Shown here in pieces: positions 54,086 through 64,000 of a stretch of DNA of 64,000 nucleotides (the stretch's first letter is position 1; the number at the start of each line of letters is the position of its first letter). A program made the translations under genes and the position numbers. The DNA is from Anastatus disparis. Taxonomy: Eukaryota; Arthropoda; Insecta; Hymenoptera; Eupelmidae. The DNA lies in contig JAFFSR010000220.1 in NCBI GenBank assembly GCA_017163975.1, positions 11,116,001-11,180,000 of the forward strand. Direction: 5' to 3'. The notes under the pieces are model-generated. The model was not told where the DNA came from, searched no databases, and was given only the letters and a program-made list of their open reading frames with translations.

Positions 54086-55105
54086 TATATAATATGATGG
54101 AAATATGCATCACTGCAACTCAATTATTTAATTTTATTGAAAAAATGTTCACGTTATTTTTGCCTCTCAAAACACACAATATACATGTACAGATTTCTCA
54201 TTCTGTTTTTTTATTATCTCGAAGAAAGAATCTCGCTGTAGCAGAGGTTACCTTTTGCATAAATAATACGATACCCATACCGTCTTACATCCTTGGTAAA
54301 AAAGAGGAAAATTTGAAATCATAATTCAGTCGAGCTTCAATGTTTTTTTTCTTGAGAAAAAAATAAAGCTACCCACATTCAAGAATTTTTAAGCTTATAC
54401 AAGTTTTAATCCTGGAGCTTTAAGAAAAAAGTATTGCTTAATACGGAAGAAGCTTTAAGTTTGATAGTTAATTTCACGCTGAGTAAACCAATCCTCTAAA
54501 TGTTAAAAATATTATCAGGATCATTACTTGTTGTGTTTTAGAAGCTACTCACTTAATCTTCTCGTTGGTAAATAAAAGCATCCGCCAAAGAAAATATTAT
54601 GATCTCTCCAACCATTACGGAGATAAAATATGTTTAACCTTGTACCCATGATTTTCATTAGCTGTTGGATTGTGATTACATGAACGTTATTTTTAGTATT
54701 TGTCAAGATACGGTGCGCAGAGTCATAAAACTGTAAATGTAAAGTTAAGGATAAATTTTAAAAGCCTAATTTTATGCGTACATGCAGCACGCTAGTAAAC
54801 TTTATGTGAAATAAATTTTGAATTATGGCGAAGGTTTTGTACAATATATACCTTTTAAGTGTTCGTGGAAAAAGAACGGTATACACCATTACATTGGATC
54901 TTAGCTTCTTTAAAGTTAAATGATAATTTATTTAGCTTTTCGCTTAATGCATAAATTATTTTTTACGAATAATTTACTTTATTTATAATTCAGTAGCACA
55001 TTAAGAATCGCTTGCGCGTTTATTACATGTACGAGCAAAGCTAGAATCTTTTAATGTCGTTGTGGTGTATGTACGTGTCGAATTCCCGTATAATAGATGG
55101 GAGTG

Positions 55106-55125
55106 CGCAAAGTAACCACTTTGCG
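55106..55125. repeat. Short perfect hairpin, 8-bp arms with a 4-base loop
   Basis: CGCAAAGT, AACC, ACTTTGCG. Near-complementary bases extend the stem slightly (GTG on one side, TAC on the other). It is notable because it falls in a locally GC-richer stretch, but a hairpin of this size may be chance. Confidence 0.5.
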
Positions 55126-56218
55126 TACTATCGTGTATGCGCAGTGTTGAATCCTCAAACAAATGCTTATATTATTTATACACTGTAATATTCGCTGAAA
55201 GCATACAGGAAATCGAACTTCGTACACTCGCAATAAGAATATTCCTCATCTTTTGGAAATTATTTTTTAATAAAAAAAATGAAGCTACATTGCAAACACT
55301 TTGCAATGGAACCTACATTTCAGTGTTTAGTTGAACGTGTACAAATATCTTAGAATCTAAGGTTCTTAAAAACATTTATAATATCAGTATATCTATACAG
55401 ATAATATTTTAGAATACATAGATATACTAATAATATTAAAAATGCCATTTTTAGTTATTCATGAATTTTTAGAACTCCTTGAAAAAAAATGATAAAGAAG
55501 GGTTTCATTCTTTTTACCGAGAAACTATTCATTAAAATTTAAAGAATATTCGTGACCCAGAGACTGTAAACCCTCCAGTTTATTGTGAAAAATAAATATT
55601 TATTTGAAGTTGATAGAACAGCTATAGAATCTTTTATGTATTGCATATTCTTTAGTATTAATTTTTATTATTTATTAAATATTGATAAAAATATTATTAA
55701 ATTTCAATTATTTTGAAAAAAGAAATATATTAACAAAATTAACAAATTAAGACTTAGCTGTAATATTTTTGGAGTAAAATGAGTTTTGTTTGATCGAAAT
55801 TTGTTAAGCCCTTTTCAAATTATGAGCATGTACATGAACGCATACGCGCACATCTACACATACACACCGACAAAAATTTTTCTGAATATATCGTATTTTA
55901 ACTTCTCAAACTTCAAAACATGTTTTTATAACTTTATTTTGAAAAATATTTGTTTTTGTTCTCATAAAGCTTTCATTTTTAAGAATCAATAAGTTTTATT
56001 AAATAATATAAACTCGATTTATATTGCATCTAATGAATCGTGGAGCAAAAAGTTATCGTAAGTTTATTAAGAGTTTTGTTTAAATCTACTTGATAAAGTG
56101 AAATAAGAAGTTACAACTAAAAAAAACATTTAATCATTTATATAAAATTACAAAAAAGTAAAAAAAACTGGGATATCATGTGGCTTTAAATTCAAAAAAT
56201 TATATATGGATGTAAATG

Positions 56219-56534
56219 TAAAAAGTAATCTTTCTTATTTATCTGTAAAAGGAATAATTGTTACAATTTTTTAAACTCAGAAAATTTTTAGAATCATGTC
56301 TCTTTTATTTATCTCATTCAAAAATAAAGTTTTAAAAGTTATAGTAATTAATATTGCCATTTATATGCAGTAAAAATAATCTTTCTTATTTATCTGTAAA
56401 AGGAATAACAAAATAAGCTGCTACAATTTTTTTAAACTCAGAATTTTTTTTAAGGATCATGTCAATTTTTCTTTATTTTGTTTAAAAAAAAGGTTTTACA
56501 AGTCACAGTAATTAGTATCGTCATTTCTCTGCAG
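56219..56534. repeat. Diverged tandem duplication, two copies of about 155-165 bases
   Basis: Copy one starts near 56,219 and copy two near 56,371. They share ATCTTTCTTATTTATCTGTA and AAAGGAATAA, then ACAATTTTTTTAAACTCAGA, ATCATGTC, and AGTAATTA.TAT.G.CATTT before the TGCAG-type ends. Small insertions and substitutions separate them, so the duplication is older than the one at 8.5 kb. Confidence 0.75.
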
Positions 56535-57871
56535 ATAGAATCAATTTATTTTTAGAATATTATTTTTTTTCTTTAAATTGCATGTAAAGTCTAGGATTTC
56601 AAAGAAACTTTATTTTATTCAAAAAGACTTAGAATTTGGAAAAATTGGAAATCAGGTTAATTGATTTTCTCAGTTTGTGCTTTAAAAAGTCTTTCAATTT
56701 TCTTTTGAAAAGAATTTATTTTGTTCAAAAGAAAAAGCATTGTTGGAATTCTTATTGAAATTGATCTCAAAATTTTTTCTTAATCTACAAGAAATAAAGT
56801 TTATATAATAAAAGAAAATTATTTTTAAAATAAACATCTTATTAAATTTACTGAATATTAAAATTCAATTATTATGTTAAACCGTATGAACTTTTAAGAT
56901 TTTCATAAATAATTTCTCTTTATTAATATTCCGCAGCACGTTTCATCGATAAAAATTTATCAGATTTTCATCAAGTTTATGCACATTGTAAATGCATGCG
57001 CTAAAAATCGAAAGGGATATAACAAAATTTTTGATATCTTGCCAAAAATTGAAAAAAAAAGAGAAAGAGAAAAAATAATCAGCCTGATTTTTCAAAACAG
57101 ATATTATTCAAAGTGATGAAATGCAAATTTCAAAATTACGTATTTCAGGAGTAAGAAAAATTTATTTGTTTTTTTTTTGTAATAAAATCTTCATACAGAG
57201 TGTCGAAGCTATGTACTTACTGTTCTCAATTGAATTACAAGCTTCCGCTTTTGCTATATAGGATAAAAGCTTTCCTTTCATCGAGAAAAATTCAATTATT
57301 GGTTATAAATTCATGTGTGATTCGCATTTACAAAAAAAAAGTAAATTTTCTTTTTACAACGAAATTGCATCGCAAATTCGAAGTTGAAAAAGATCTGAAT
57401 TTTTTTGCAAACATAAATTTGTAATGATAAAAAAAAAAGTTTAACGAGATATAATGTCCGAGACCTGAATATACGCAATCATGTATATTCCGTCGTTCTA
57501 GATTTTCTCTTGATTTCTTTGTCGCCCTCTCTACTTTTTTTTGATTATTCTCTATTTTGCCTGAGGCAGTGTCCATTATTTTTTTCTTTGAAAAAAAAAG
57601 AAATATAGATATAAAGAAAAGAAGGTTCCCTTTTAAACATGCGAATTTCCTTTTTAGACTCTTTTCCCCGATGACAATGGCAGAATAGAGTACCTTTTGT
57701 GGAGTAGTAAGGTGATGCTCGCTGCTTAAAATTACAAAAGATTGTATATAATGTGCAATCGTCCATTATTCTAGATTTGGGTTAAAATATGAATTCTGTT
57801 GTGAAATCCGAACGTATAAAATATATAAATATATATAAGTAAGTGTAAAAATGTTAAAAATAAGTATAAAC

Positions 57872-57878
<7 letters not shown>

Positions 57879-57919
<41 letters not shown>
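57879..57919. repeat. (TA)n microsatellite
   Basis: An uninterrupted TA run of about 41 bases, the longest simple repeat in the window. Confidence 0.95.
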
Positions 57920-57921
<2 letters not shown>

Positions 57922-60849
57922 GCGCATGCATGTATGTGTGGGTTATTTCATCGTTATCCGAGTCGTCATCTGAGTCGTTATCTTTCTCAAAGCTTTTCTT
58001 TTTCAGTTCTTTTTTGCAAAAAGAGTGGTCAGGTAGGGTTTCATTTTCAGCAAAATATATATATATTCTTTATATTCTTCTTTTTCCTTTGGTTCTTTCT
58101 TTTTTATTTCATTCATATCTAACTAGAATTGCAATTGGAGTAACTTTTAATGAAAATTCTGAAGCTTATTCTTATTGTTTGAATGGGACTGAGTCTTTAA
58201 GTTAAATATTAAATTTTTACAATTTAGTTCGTAACATTCATTACTATTTTTTCAACTAATAAAAAGTGTGAAAAAGTGAATTTTTCAAGAAAAAATTTTT
58301 GACATGTATAATAGTCAACATTTTTCATTTTAATCTTCTTATTCATATCATTTAACTAGAAAATGTTAAATTTTCTCTTAAATTAAGTTTGCTTACTTTA
58401 TGAAATACATTTAATAAACTTTTATTAATTTTGACATCAAATATTTTACTAATTTATGAAATTCATTGAATTAATAATCTTATCAATTTAAGTTATAATC
58501 GCTTCGCTTCTATAACATGAAAAACAAAATAATAAACCTGTTTGAAAAAAAAAAATTTAATTTGGCTTCTTATCAACTAAAACATTTTTTTCGTCCTTTC
58601 CATAATTGAACATATTTAAGTAAGAAATTAAATTGCTATTCAAATATTTAATGAAATTTAAATAAGTTTAAATTGAGCGTACCACGAGTTGAGGAGCTTT
58701 GCGTACTTGCGTTAAGAAGTCTACTATATGTATTTGAATATTAAGAAGTTTAAGGAGCAACGAAAAAAAAAGAGATTGAAATTTTAAATAAAGTTGGAGA
58801 TGGAAAATTTTTTTAAGCTCTTCCTTGTTAAAATAATTTGTAGCTGCTAATAGCATTAAGATTTAAAACTACTTATAAATGTTTATTTGTTGAAAAAAAA
58901 TTAATACGATTGGTAATGAATATATCAAACCATTAAATAAAAAACCTCTCAATTCTCTTTTTTTCATAAAGATAACAAATAACAAAATTGCATGCCAAAA
59001 ACTTTTATCTGAAATCTAAAAAGCAAATCGATTCCTATTCAGACCTTATATTTACAAAAGAAGAAAAAAAAGCCTTTTTATCAACATAAAAGAGCCACTA
59101 CCCTTCTTTAATATACCACATAATAAAATCACGAAGGAAACTAGTAAAAAAAAAATATCGCGTGTGTTCTAAATTTTCACTTCTTTTTTCATTCTTATTT
59201 TCATGTACCGTGACGTGTTAACAATAGAAAAAACGACATTAAGCTCCATTTGCAAACGTAATTCGCGTATTAATGAAGACTCGGTGAAAATAACCAATTA
59301 CGTTATATAACGTTTTGTATTTTGCATATTTGTCTTTTATGATGTTAAGATTATACGGTATGCAAGCGTACGGGGACAATCTACACCGCCAGCTAATGGA
59401 TCTGTGGGCAAAAAGGATCGTTCGGTATACCGTGAAAGGATTTCGTAGTTTATATACCGCTGGCATAGTAATCTTGCTTCATAAAGGTGTATGTATAAGG
59501 TAGTGTGCGTTTGAAGTTTAAAGCGTAATTTTAAGCTCGTTAGATGCCGATGCGAGAACTTAATGATTTTACTGTTTTAGATACTTTGTGAATATGTTAT
59601 CTTTGTTCATTATCATTATGAATATATTAATGCTATCATTTATTTATTTGTTGGTGTGAATTTTGTTGACATTAAGTTATTCATATTTGAATGTTGAAAG
59701 AAATGAACATGATAAAGAAACGAATAATAAGTAAATATTTAATAGAAATGATTCCATTTAATGTTTAATTGATCCCTAGTAAAAATGAATTCAATGCTAT
59801 ACAAACATTTTAAATGGATGCATTATCAGGCATAAAAATTGAAAAAATTTTTTAAAATTCATTTATTAAATTGAGTGTTGAAATTAGAATCCGAAAATTT
59901 TTTCTGTTAATTATCAACTTTTACTATTAAATTATTTTATTTAACTTTTTTGATAATATATATGAAAATTAGCAAAATAAAGACATGTTTCGCCCATAAA
60001 ATACAATATTAAAAATTCTAACACTATTAAACTCGAGAGTTTAAATTTCCACTTTGAAAGAGGTGTTCCTCGAATTTATCTCAAGGAAACTATTTTACTT
60101 TAGGTAAAATACTTTAAGTCGGGTTCCTTTTTCTTGAAAGATATTTATGGGGGAGAGAAAAACATTCGATAATGTATTTTGGCATACAAAGGAGTCTTTT
60201 TAAATGTGAAAATATATTGTTGTTCGAGAGACAACTGAAAAAAACTAAACGACATTTAAATAGAAATAAATGATTAATTTTTTATGTACTCTTGTTACTT
60301 GATTTAAGCTTTTCTATTTAGACATTCATTTAATTAAGAAATGACGGAAATAAAGAGAATAATTTTGATGAAATTATTTTATAGAGAGAGCATATTTTTT
60401 ATCGTTTTTATCAAATTAATGCTGATAAAGACGTGATTTTCGGAAATCAATCATTTATATTTTTCAAATTTATTAATATAAACATGATTGTTATTAAGAT
60501 TGATGTAGAATTGCTCCGAATTTCATAATATTTATTCGTTCACTGATTTAATTACTTTTTTTTAGCTGCTTATCAATAAATGTATTTTTATTTTTAGTAG
60601 TCTATTATTTAATTATGAAAAAATCAGTATGTATATATTACAATGTTTTAACTTTGTTATCATTGTTTTTAATATAATTTGTTAAAAATCAATAATTATG
60701 ATTAAAATAAAATTAAAGAGCCTTAAGGAAATATAAAATACTGACATCGCAGTTTTTCAAATTTTTCATTTATTCGTATACGTATTTTTTCATTTCAATT
60801 ACACGATATATTTCTTAGAATTCTTATCACTGGTCCTAAAAAACCAAGT

Positions 60850-61130
60850 GACCAATCATCATCGGTAAAGTGCTAAAGATGCGTGATCGAACGTACATGC
60901 GATTTAAGCAGAGCACAGTATTAGTGTGACTTAAATCCATATGGCGTCAGGTTCGAACGTGACAATAGTCAGAGTTTAACAATGGCATTTGGAGGTCGGG
61001 GACGATAATCTAAATATCAGGGTTGATTCTCCCACCCATTAATCCTCGTGCGCAATTTTCTTCCATTTGGTTTCCTCTTACCGCAAGGTACGAGCTGGAT
61101 CTAATGTCATATTTTTTTTCTTACTTTCTG
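60850..61130 (+). mobile_element. Possible tRNA-derived SINE near the last exon
   Basis: A locally GC-richer block of about 280 bases contains the B-box-like CAGGTTCGAACGTGAC at about 60,947 and an upstream AAGCAGAGCACAG that could derive from a D arm. It continues with a unique body (GGTTGATTCTCCCACCC, then TTTCCTCTTACCGC and GGTACGAGCTGGATCTAATG) that ends in a T-rich run. The tRNA part is very degenerate, so the assignment is weak. It ends about 500 bases before the terminal exon acceptor. Confidence 0.33.
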
Positions 61131-61623
61131 AGTTAATAAAGTGATTATCGCGGTTGAATAGAAGATAAAAAAATTTAATTCATAAATGATTATCATTTAT
61201 AAAAACAAAAATTTTTTAACTATAAATTTCTCAAATAACATTTTTGATATTTTGTAATTTATAAAATCTTATATAACATTAAACTAAAATAATGAGTATA
61301 CTACAAAATAAAAATATAAAAAATCATAAAACAAAACTTAAATAGAAACTTTAAAAACTGTCAACTTCAACAATTCAACTTGTCGCGTTTACCCAACAAA
61401 AAAAATATATTAAAGCATAACTTCTGCTCTAAACCATCTGCGTCTTAACATCTTTAACTTTTCTTACACTAAAATCGCTTATACTTTTTACTACGAGTCT
61501 ACGTATACAACGTAATTTCGTTTGTTATCTTGACACAAATGACTATTTTTTTTTTTTTGTTCCGTTTCATACGATATTAATCCAAAGCTTTTTATACGCT
61601 TTATTTTTTCTTTTCTGTTACAG

Positions 61624-61705
61624 CGAGCACTCGATCAGTACGCGGGTCGAGCGAAAAGGTCACCCGGTGCACTGCGAGTGTGGCGAGGTCATGAGGCCCT
61701 TATGA
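61624..61705 (+). CDS. Candidate terminal coding exon of the TipE-family gene
   Basis: A strong acceptor (TTTTTTCTTTTCTGTTACAG) precedes an abruptly GC-rich segment. The donor after 18,158 leaves the codon fragment AG (phase 2). Joined to C it gives Ser, then EHSISTRVERKG, HPVHCECGEVMRPL and TGA at 61,703-61,705, for a total of 324 residues, a normal length for the family. The result is a short hydrophilic cytoplasmic tail after TM2. Caveats: the GC-rich stretch continues about 40 bases past the stop. Another frame (RALDQYAGRAKR...) is open to 61,773 but would need a phase-0 donor. A weaker phase-1 donor (CAG|GTGCAAG at 18,121) would give a third reading. If the exon is unrelated, it belongs to a different gene whose other exons lie outside what I can identify. 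Confidence 0.5.
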
Positions 61706-62054
61706 CGACGGGACGAGACGGTCGAGAGTACCTTGGCCAATACTTGAAGAAGAGAAAAAAAAAGAAGAAGAACTAATAATAATATTGTCGACCTCCTCTA
61801 CTTTTTAACCCTAACATCTTTTCTCTCATCTTAGTGGTAAGCAACGAAAGACTTTGGCCTAAAAGAAAAAAAAACTTCCCTTGTTTCGCTTCTTACCCGC
61901 CTTGTTGTACTGTTTATCACTTTCATCGCTTTAGAACAGTTTTTTTTCTTCCAAGAGCCTTTCAGTTTTTAAGGTAAACTTTTGTACGCTAAAATCAATG
62001 TATTGAATTTGAACGAATATACGATGAATTTTTATTTTTTTGTTTCTTTTAACT

Positions 62055-62060
62055 AATAAA
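62055..62060 (+). terminator. Candidate poly(A) signal AATAAA
   Basis: It is the first AATAAA downstream of the candidate stop codon at 61,705, so it would end a 3' UTR of roughly 370 bases. In AT-rich DNA this hexamer is common, so its position is the only support. Confidence 0.3.
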
Positions 62061-62951
62061 GATTCGCTTGTAAGAAAGAAACAAAAAACTATTCGTTTGA
62101 AATCAGTGCATTCTTTTAGTATTTATATTAAGATGTAAACTGTTACGTAAGCCGTTTACGTTATTTAAAATCACGTGCTTGCAATATAATAAATATTTAT
62201 TTGTACTTTTTTTTATTTGTATATGTATACTGTAAAAAATGATAAATTTATTATAGCCATAAATTGTTTTCCCTTAATTTTATTACTTCATAAAATCAAA
62301 GCGAAGTTAAAAGTATTTAAAATTCGTTGACATGTTATACATTAAAAACATGACATGAAAGATCACTTCCATAATTATTTTTTACGATGGGATATCAAAT
62401 ATTGTTTTTAATTAAAGAGCCTAATCAATTCATAAAATTTTATTGAATATGGTAATATATAAAATAATAATTTAAATTAATTAATTAAAGGCATTAATAA
62501 AATGTATTTTATAATTTGTACTTGAAGAAATATATTTTGGAAAAAAAAATATCTCCAAATACTTGGAATTTCTTGAAGAACAATGAGCAATATATTTCCA
62601 TGTCGAAGGTATAACGATTCCAAATGTTACCACTTAACTTTAAAGGTATACATACAGTGATACTAACGAACAATAAACTGATTTCCCAGTTATATTGTTC
62701 TCCTTACGCCCTCCCCCGCTAAACTAAGAGGGTCAAACTCTTAACTAGTAACAACTCTAAACCTTTTAGCTATATGTTTGACCGAAACTGTTTGCAATCA
62801 AAGTTTTACCTCAAAACGATTTAATCACGAATAAGACAATGCTTGATATATAAATCAACAATTAAAACGACCCGAATTACAAAAAAATAATATATTTTTT
62901 TGTTGCTATTCTTACAATTTTTATAATAAATTTATCTATTTATCTTTACAG

Positions 62952-63143
62952 TATGCATATATGCAAAAATCTATATTTTTCATTTATTTATTATTATTTA
63001 AAAAATTTCTTTTTTTCATTTTCTTATTTACTTTCATTCTTTGCTTTTTTTTCCTTCGCTCGACGACGGCTACTTTAATTGGCCCGATTTTACTTCCGGC
63101 CAATAGTGCTTTCCGCTCTCATCGCTGGAAGACTCATCAGTGA
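62952..63143. other. GC-richer patch after a splice-acceptor-like site, possible exon of unknown identity
   Basis: TTATCTTTACAG ends at 62,951. About 100 bases later lies a patch with balanced composition in which + frames read LRSTTATLIGPILLPANSAF or SLDDGYFNWPDFTSGQ, and the minus strand reads DESSSDESGKHYWPEVKSGQ. The conflict between frames means none is convincing alone. It could be part of a neighbouring gene, a further 3' UTR segment or a repeat remnant. Confidence 0.2.
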
Positions 63144-64000
63144 AATTGAGGTGAAAAAAATATGCGCGTCCTGGAATCAGGATATCGATCGCCCCTTTAT
63201 ATATTTTTTTATCTTCTCTTCTCTCTTCTTTTGTTATTATTAATATTATGATTATTTTTTTATAAAAGTCCTATCTGTTCTTCCTGCGCTCGGAAAGAAT
63301 TGAAAAAGAACAACGAAACGATAACATAGCGCATTAAAGTCGATTTTGCTGCTGTGGAATAATTGAGAAGGTACTCATTATCTTCTTTGAGACTTAAAAA
63401 TACAACATCATTCGGTCGCGATATGAAAGATTGTTTTTTTAGCGTTTACATAAGGATATTAAATTCTTATTAAAAGTTAAGAAAATACGAATTAACGATA
63501 TTGATCATCTTGATTAAAAAATCCATAATTTTAAAATTTAATATAAAGAAAATTGTAAATAAACAAAAAATATCTTAATTTCAATTTTTATTTAGATACG
63601 CAAACTGTATATTTATGTGAAATATTCGCTTCGTACATACGCTTATTACATTAGGTTGCAAATAAATATGCAAGCTTATACAAATCAATATTCTGCGCGA
63701 TAAAGTTTTCCCGGCAGAAAATTTTCAATGCATATAATTTTTAAACTGGAAATCTTAATGATTCTTTTTCTTGTTTAGGCATTCGAAATAGTAAATTTTT
63801 CATGCTGTTGCTTCGGAAACGTAAATAAATTTTAGGGCTTCGAGTCTGTATTGTTTTTACCAAATTATTGATAAATTCTATTTATATAAAACAAAAATAA
63901 GACTATCAATTTCCTCTAAAAAGAAAAAAAATGCGATACTTTATAAAACATATAAAAAAAAGAAACAGTAATAGTGAGATGAAAACTTAAAAAATTTCAT

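Larger units (their letters stand above)
18159..61623 (+). other. Putative giant intron (about 43 kb) with scattered repeats and no recognised gene
   Basis: From the donor at 18,159 to the acceptor TTTTCTGTTACAG ending at 61,623 no frame looks like a conserved protein. Open frames here are rich in Phe, Leu, Ile, Lys and Asn and arise from A/T runs. Supported contents are four microsatellites, three copies of SINE family A, four other tRNA-like relics, a 27-base direct repeat, a decayed ORF near 51.6 kb, a diverged tandem duplication near 56.3 kb and purine-rich tracts near 26.1, 36.6 and 47.5 kb. Slightly GC-richer islands near 22.95-23.2, 37.2, 46.1 and 59.35-59.5 kb could be conserved noncoding elements. 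I see no splice-framed coding exon in them. Confidence 0.45.
61706..64000 (+). other. Putative 3' UTR followed by AT-rich flank
   Basis: After the TGA the sequence quickly turns AT-rich. AATAAA at 62,055-62,060 is the first poly(A) signal candidate, about 350 bases past the stop, with another near 62,188. A patch at about 63,055-63,200 is GC-richer and is listed separately. Otherwise nothing is recognisable to the window end. Confidence 0.4.

Noticed and set aside
1..64000. Endogenous viral genes, CRISPR arrays, rRNA genes or TTAGG telomere repeats
   Set aside because: I looked for their typical signatures by eye and saw none.

Overview
The window looks like a strongly AT-rich insect nuclear genome segment. 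It has eukaryotic splice signals, poly(A) signals, tRNA-derived SINE-like repeats, a decayed mariner transposase and long TA/CA microsatellites. The one protein gene I recognise encodes a TipE-family auxiliary subunit of the para-type voltage-gated sodium channel, a family known from insects. The AT richness would suit a hymenopteran such as a parasitoid wasp, but that is only a guess. I see no operons, CRISPR arrays, rRNA genes, intact tRNA genes or intact transposons.

Layout. Bases 1-3.0 kb are AT-rich flank with a perfect CRE palindrome and a 26-bp hairpin. Around 3.0-3.13 kb a TATA box precedes a GC-richer stretch that ends in a strong GTAAGT donor, a candidate 5' exon. From 3.13 to 16.93 kb lies a putative first intron with a perfect 113-bp tandem duplication, a dead mariner copy, an old tandem duplication, one SINE, a tRNA-like relic and a patch of decayed coding sequence. 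The main TipE exon runs from a canonical acceptor at 16,935 to a donor after 18,158. From 18.16 to 61.62 kb there is no convincing gene. I interpret this as a single intron of about 43 kb, because a phase-compatible, GC-rich terminal exon with a strong acceptor sits at 61,624-61,705. The last 2.3 kb hold a putative 3' UTR, poly(A) signals and AT-rich flank.

How it fits together. The simplest reading is that most of the window is one long neuronal gene on the + strand: TATA/exon 1 near 3.0 kb, exon 2 near 17 kb and exon 3 at 61.6 kb. Its introns contain the SINEs and DNA-transposon relics. The family call is firm. The three-exon model, the start codon and the promoter are inferences from splice signals and reading phase. 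Most other open frames in the window are low-complexity AT-rich noise or antisense shadows of mobile-element remnants. I found no previously undescribed system. The points most worth checking are the split TipE gene model, the in-frame upstream ORF that may be an unusual small intron, and the four-copy tRNA-derived SINE family.
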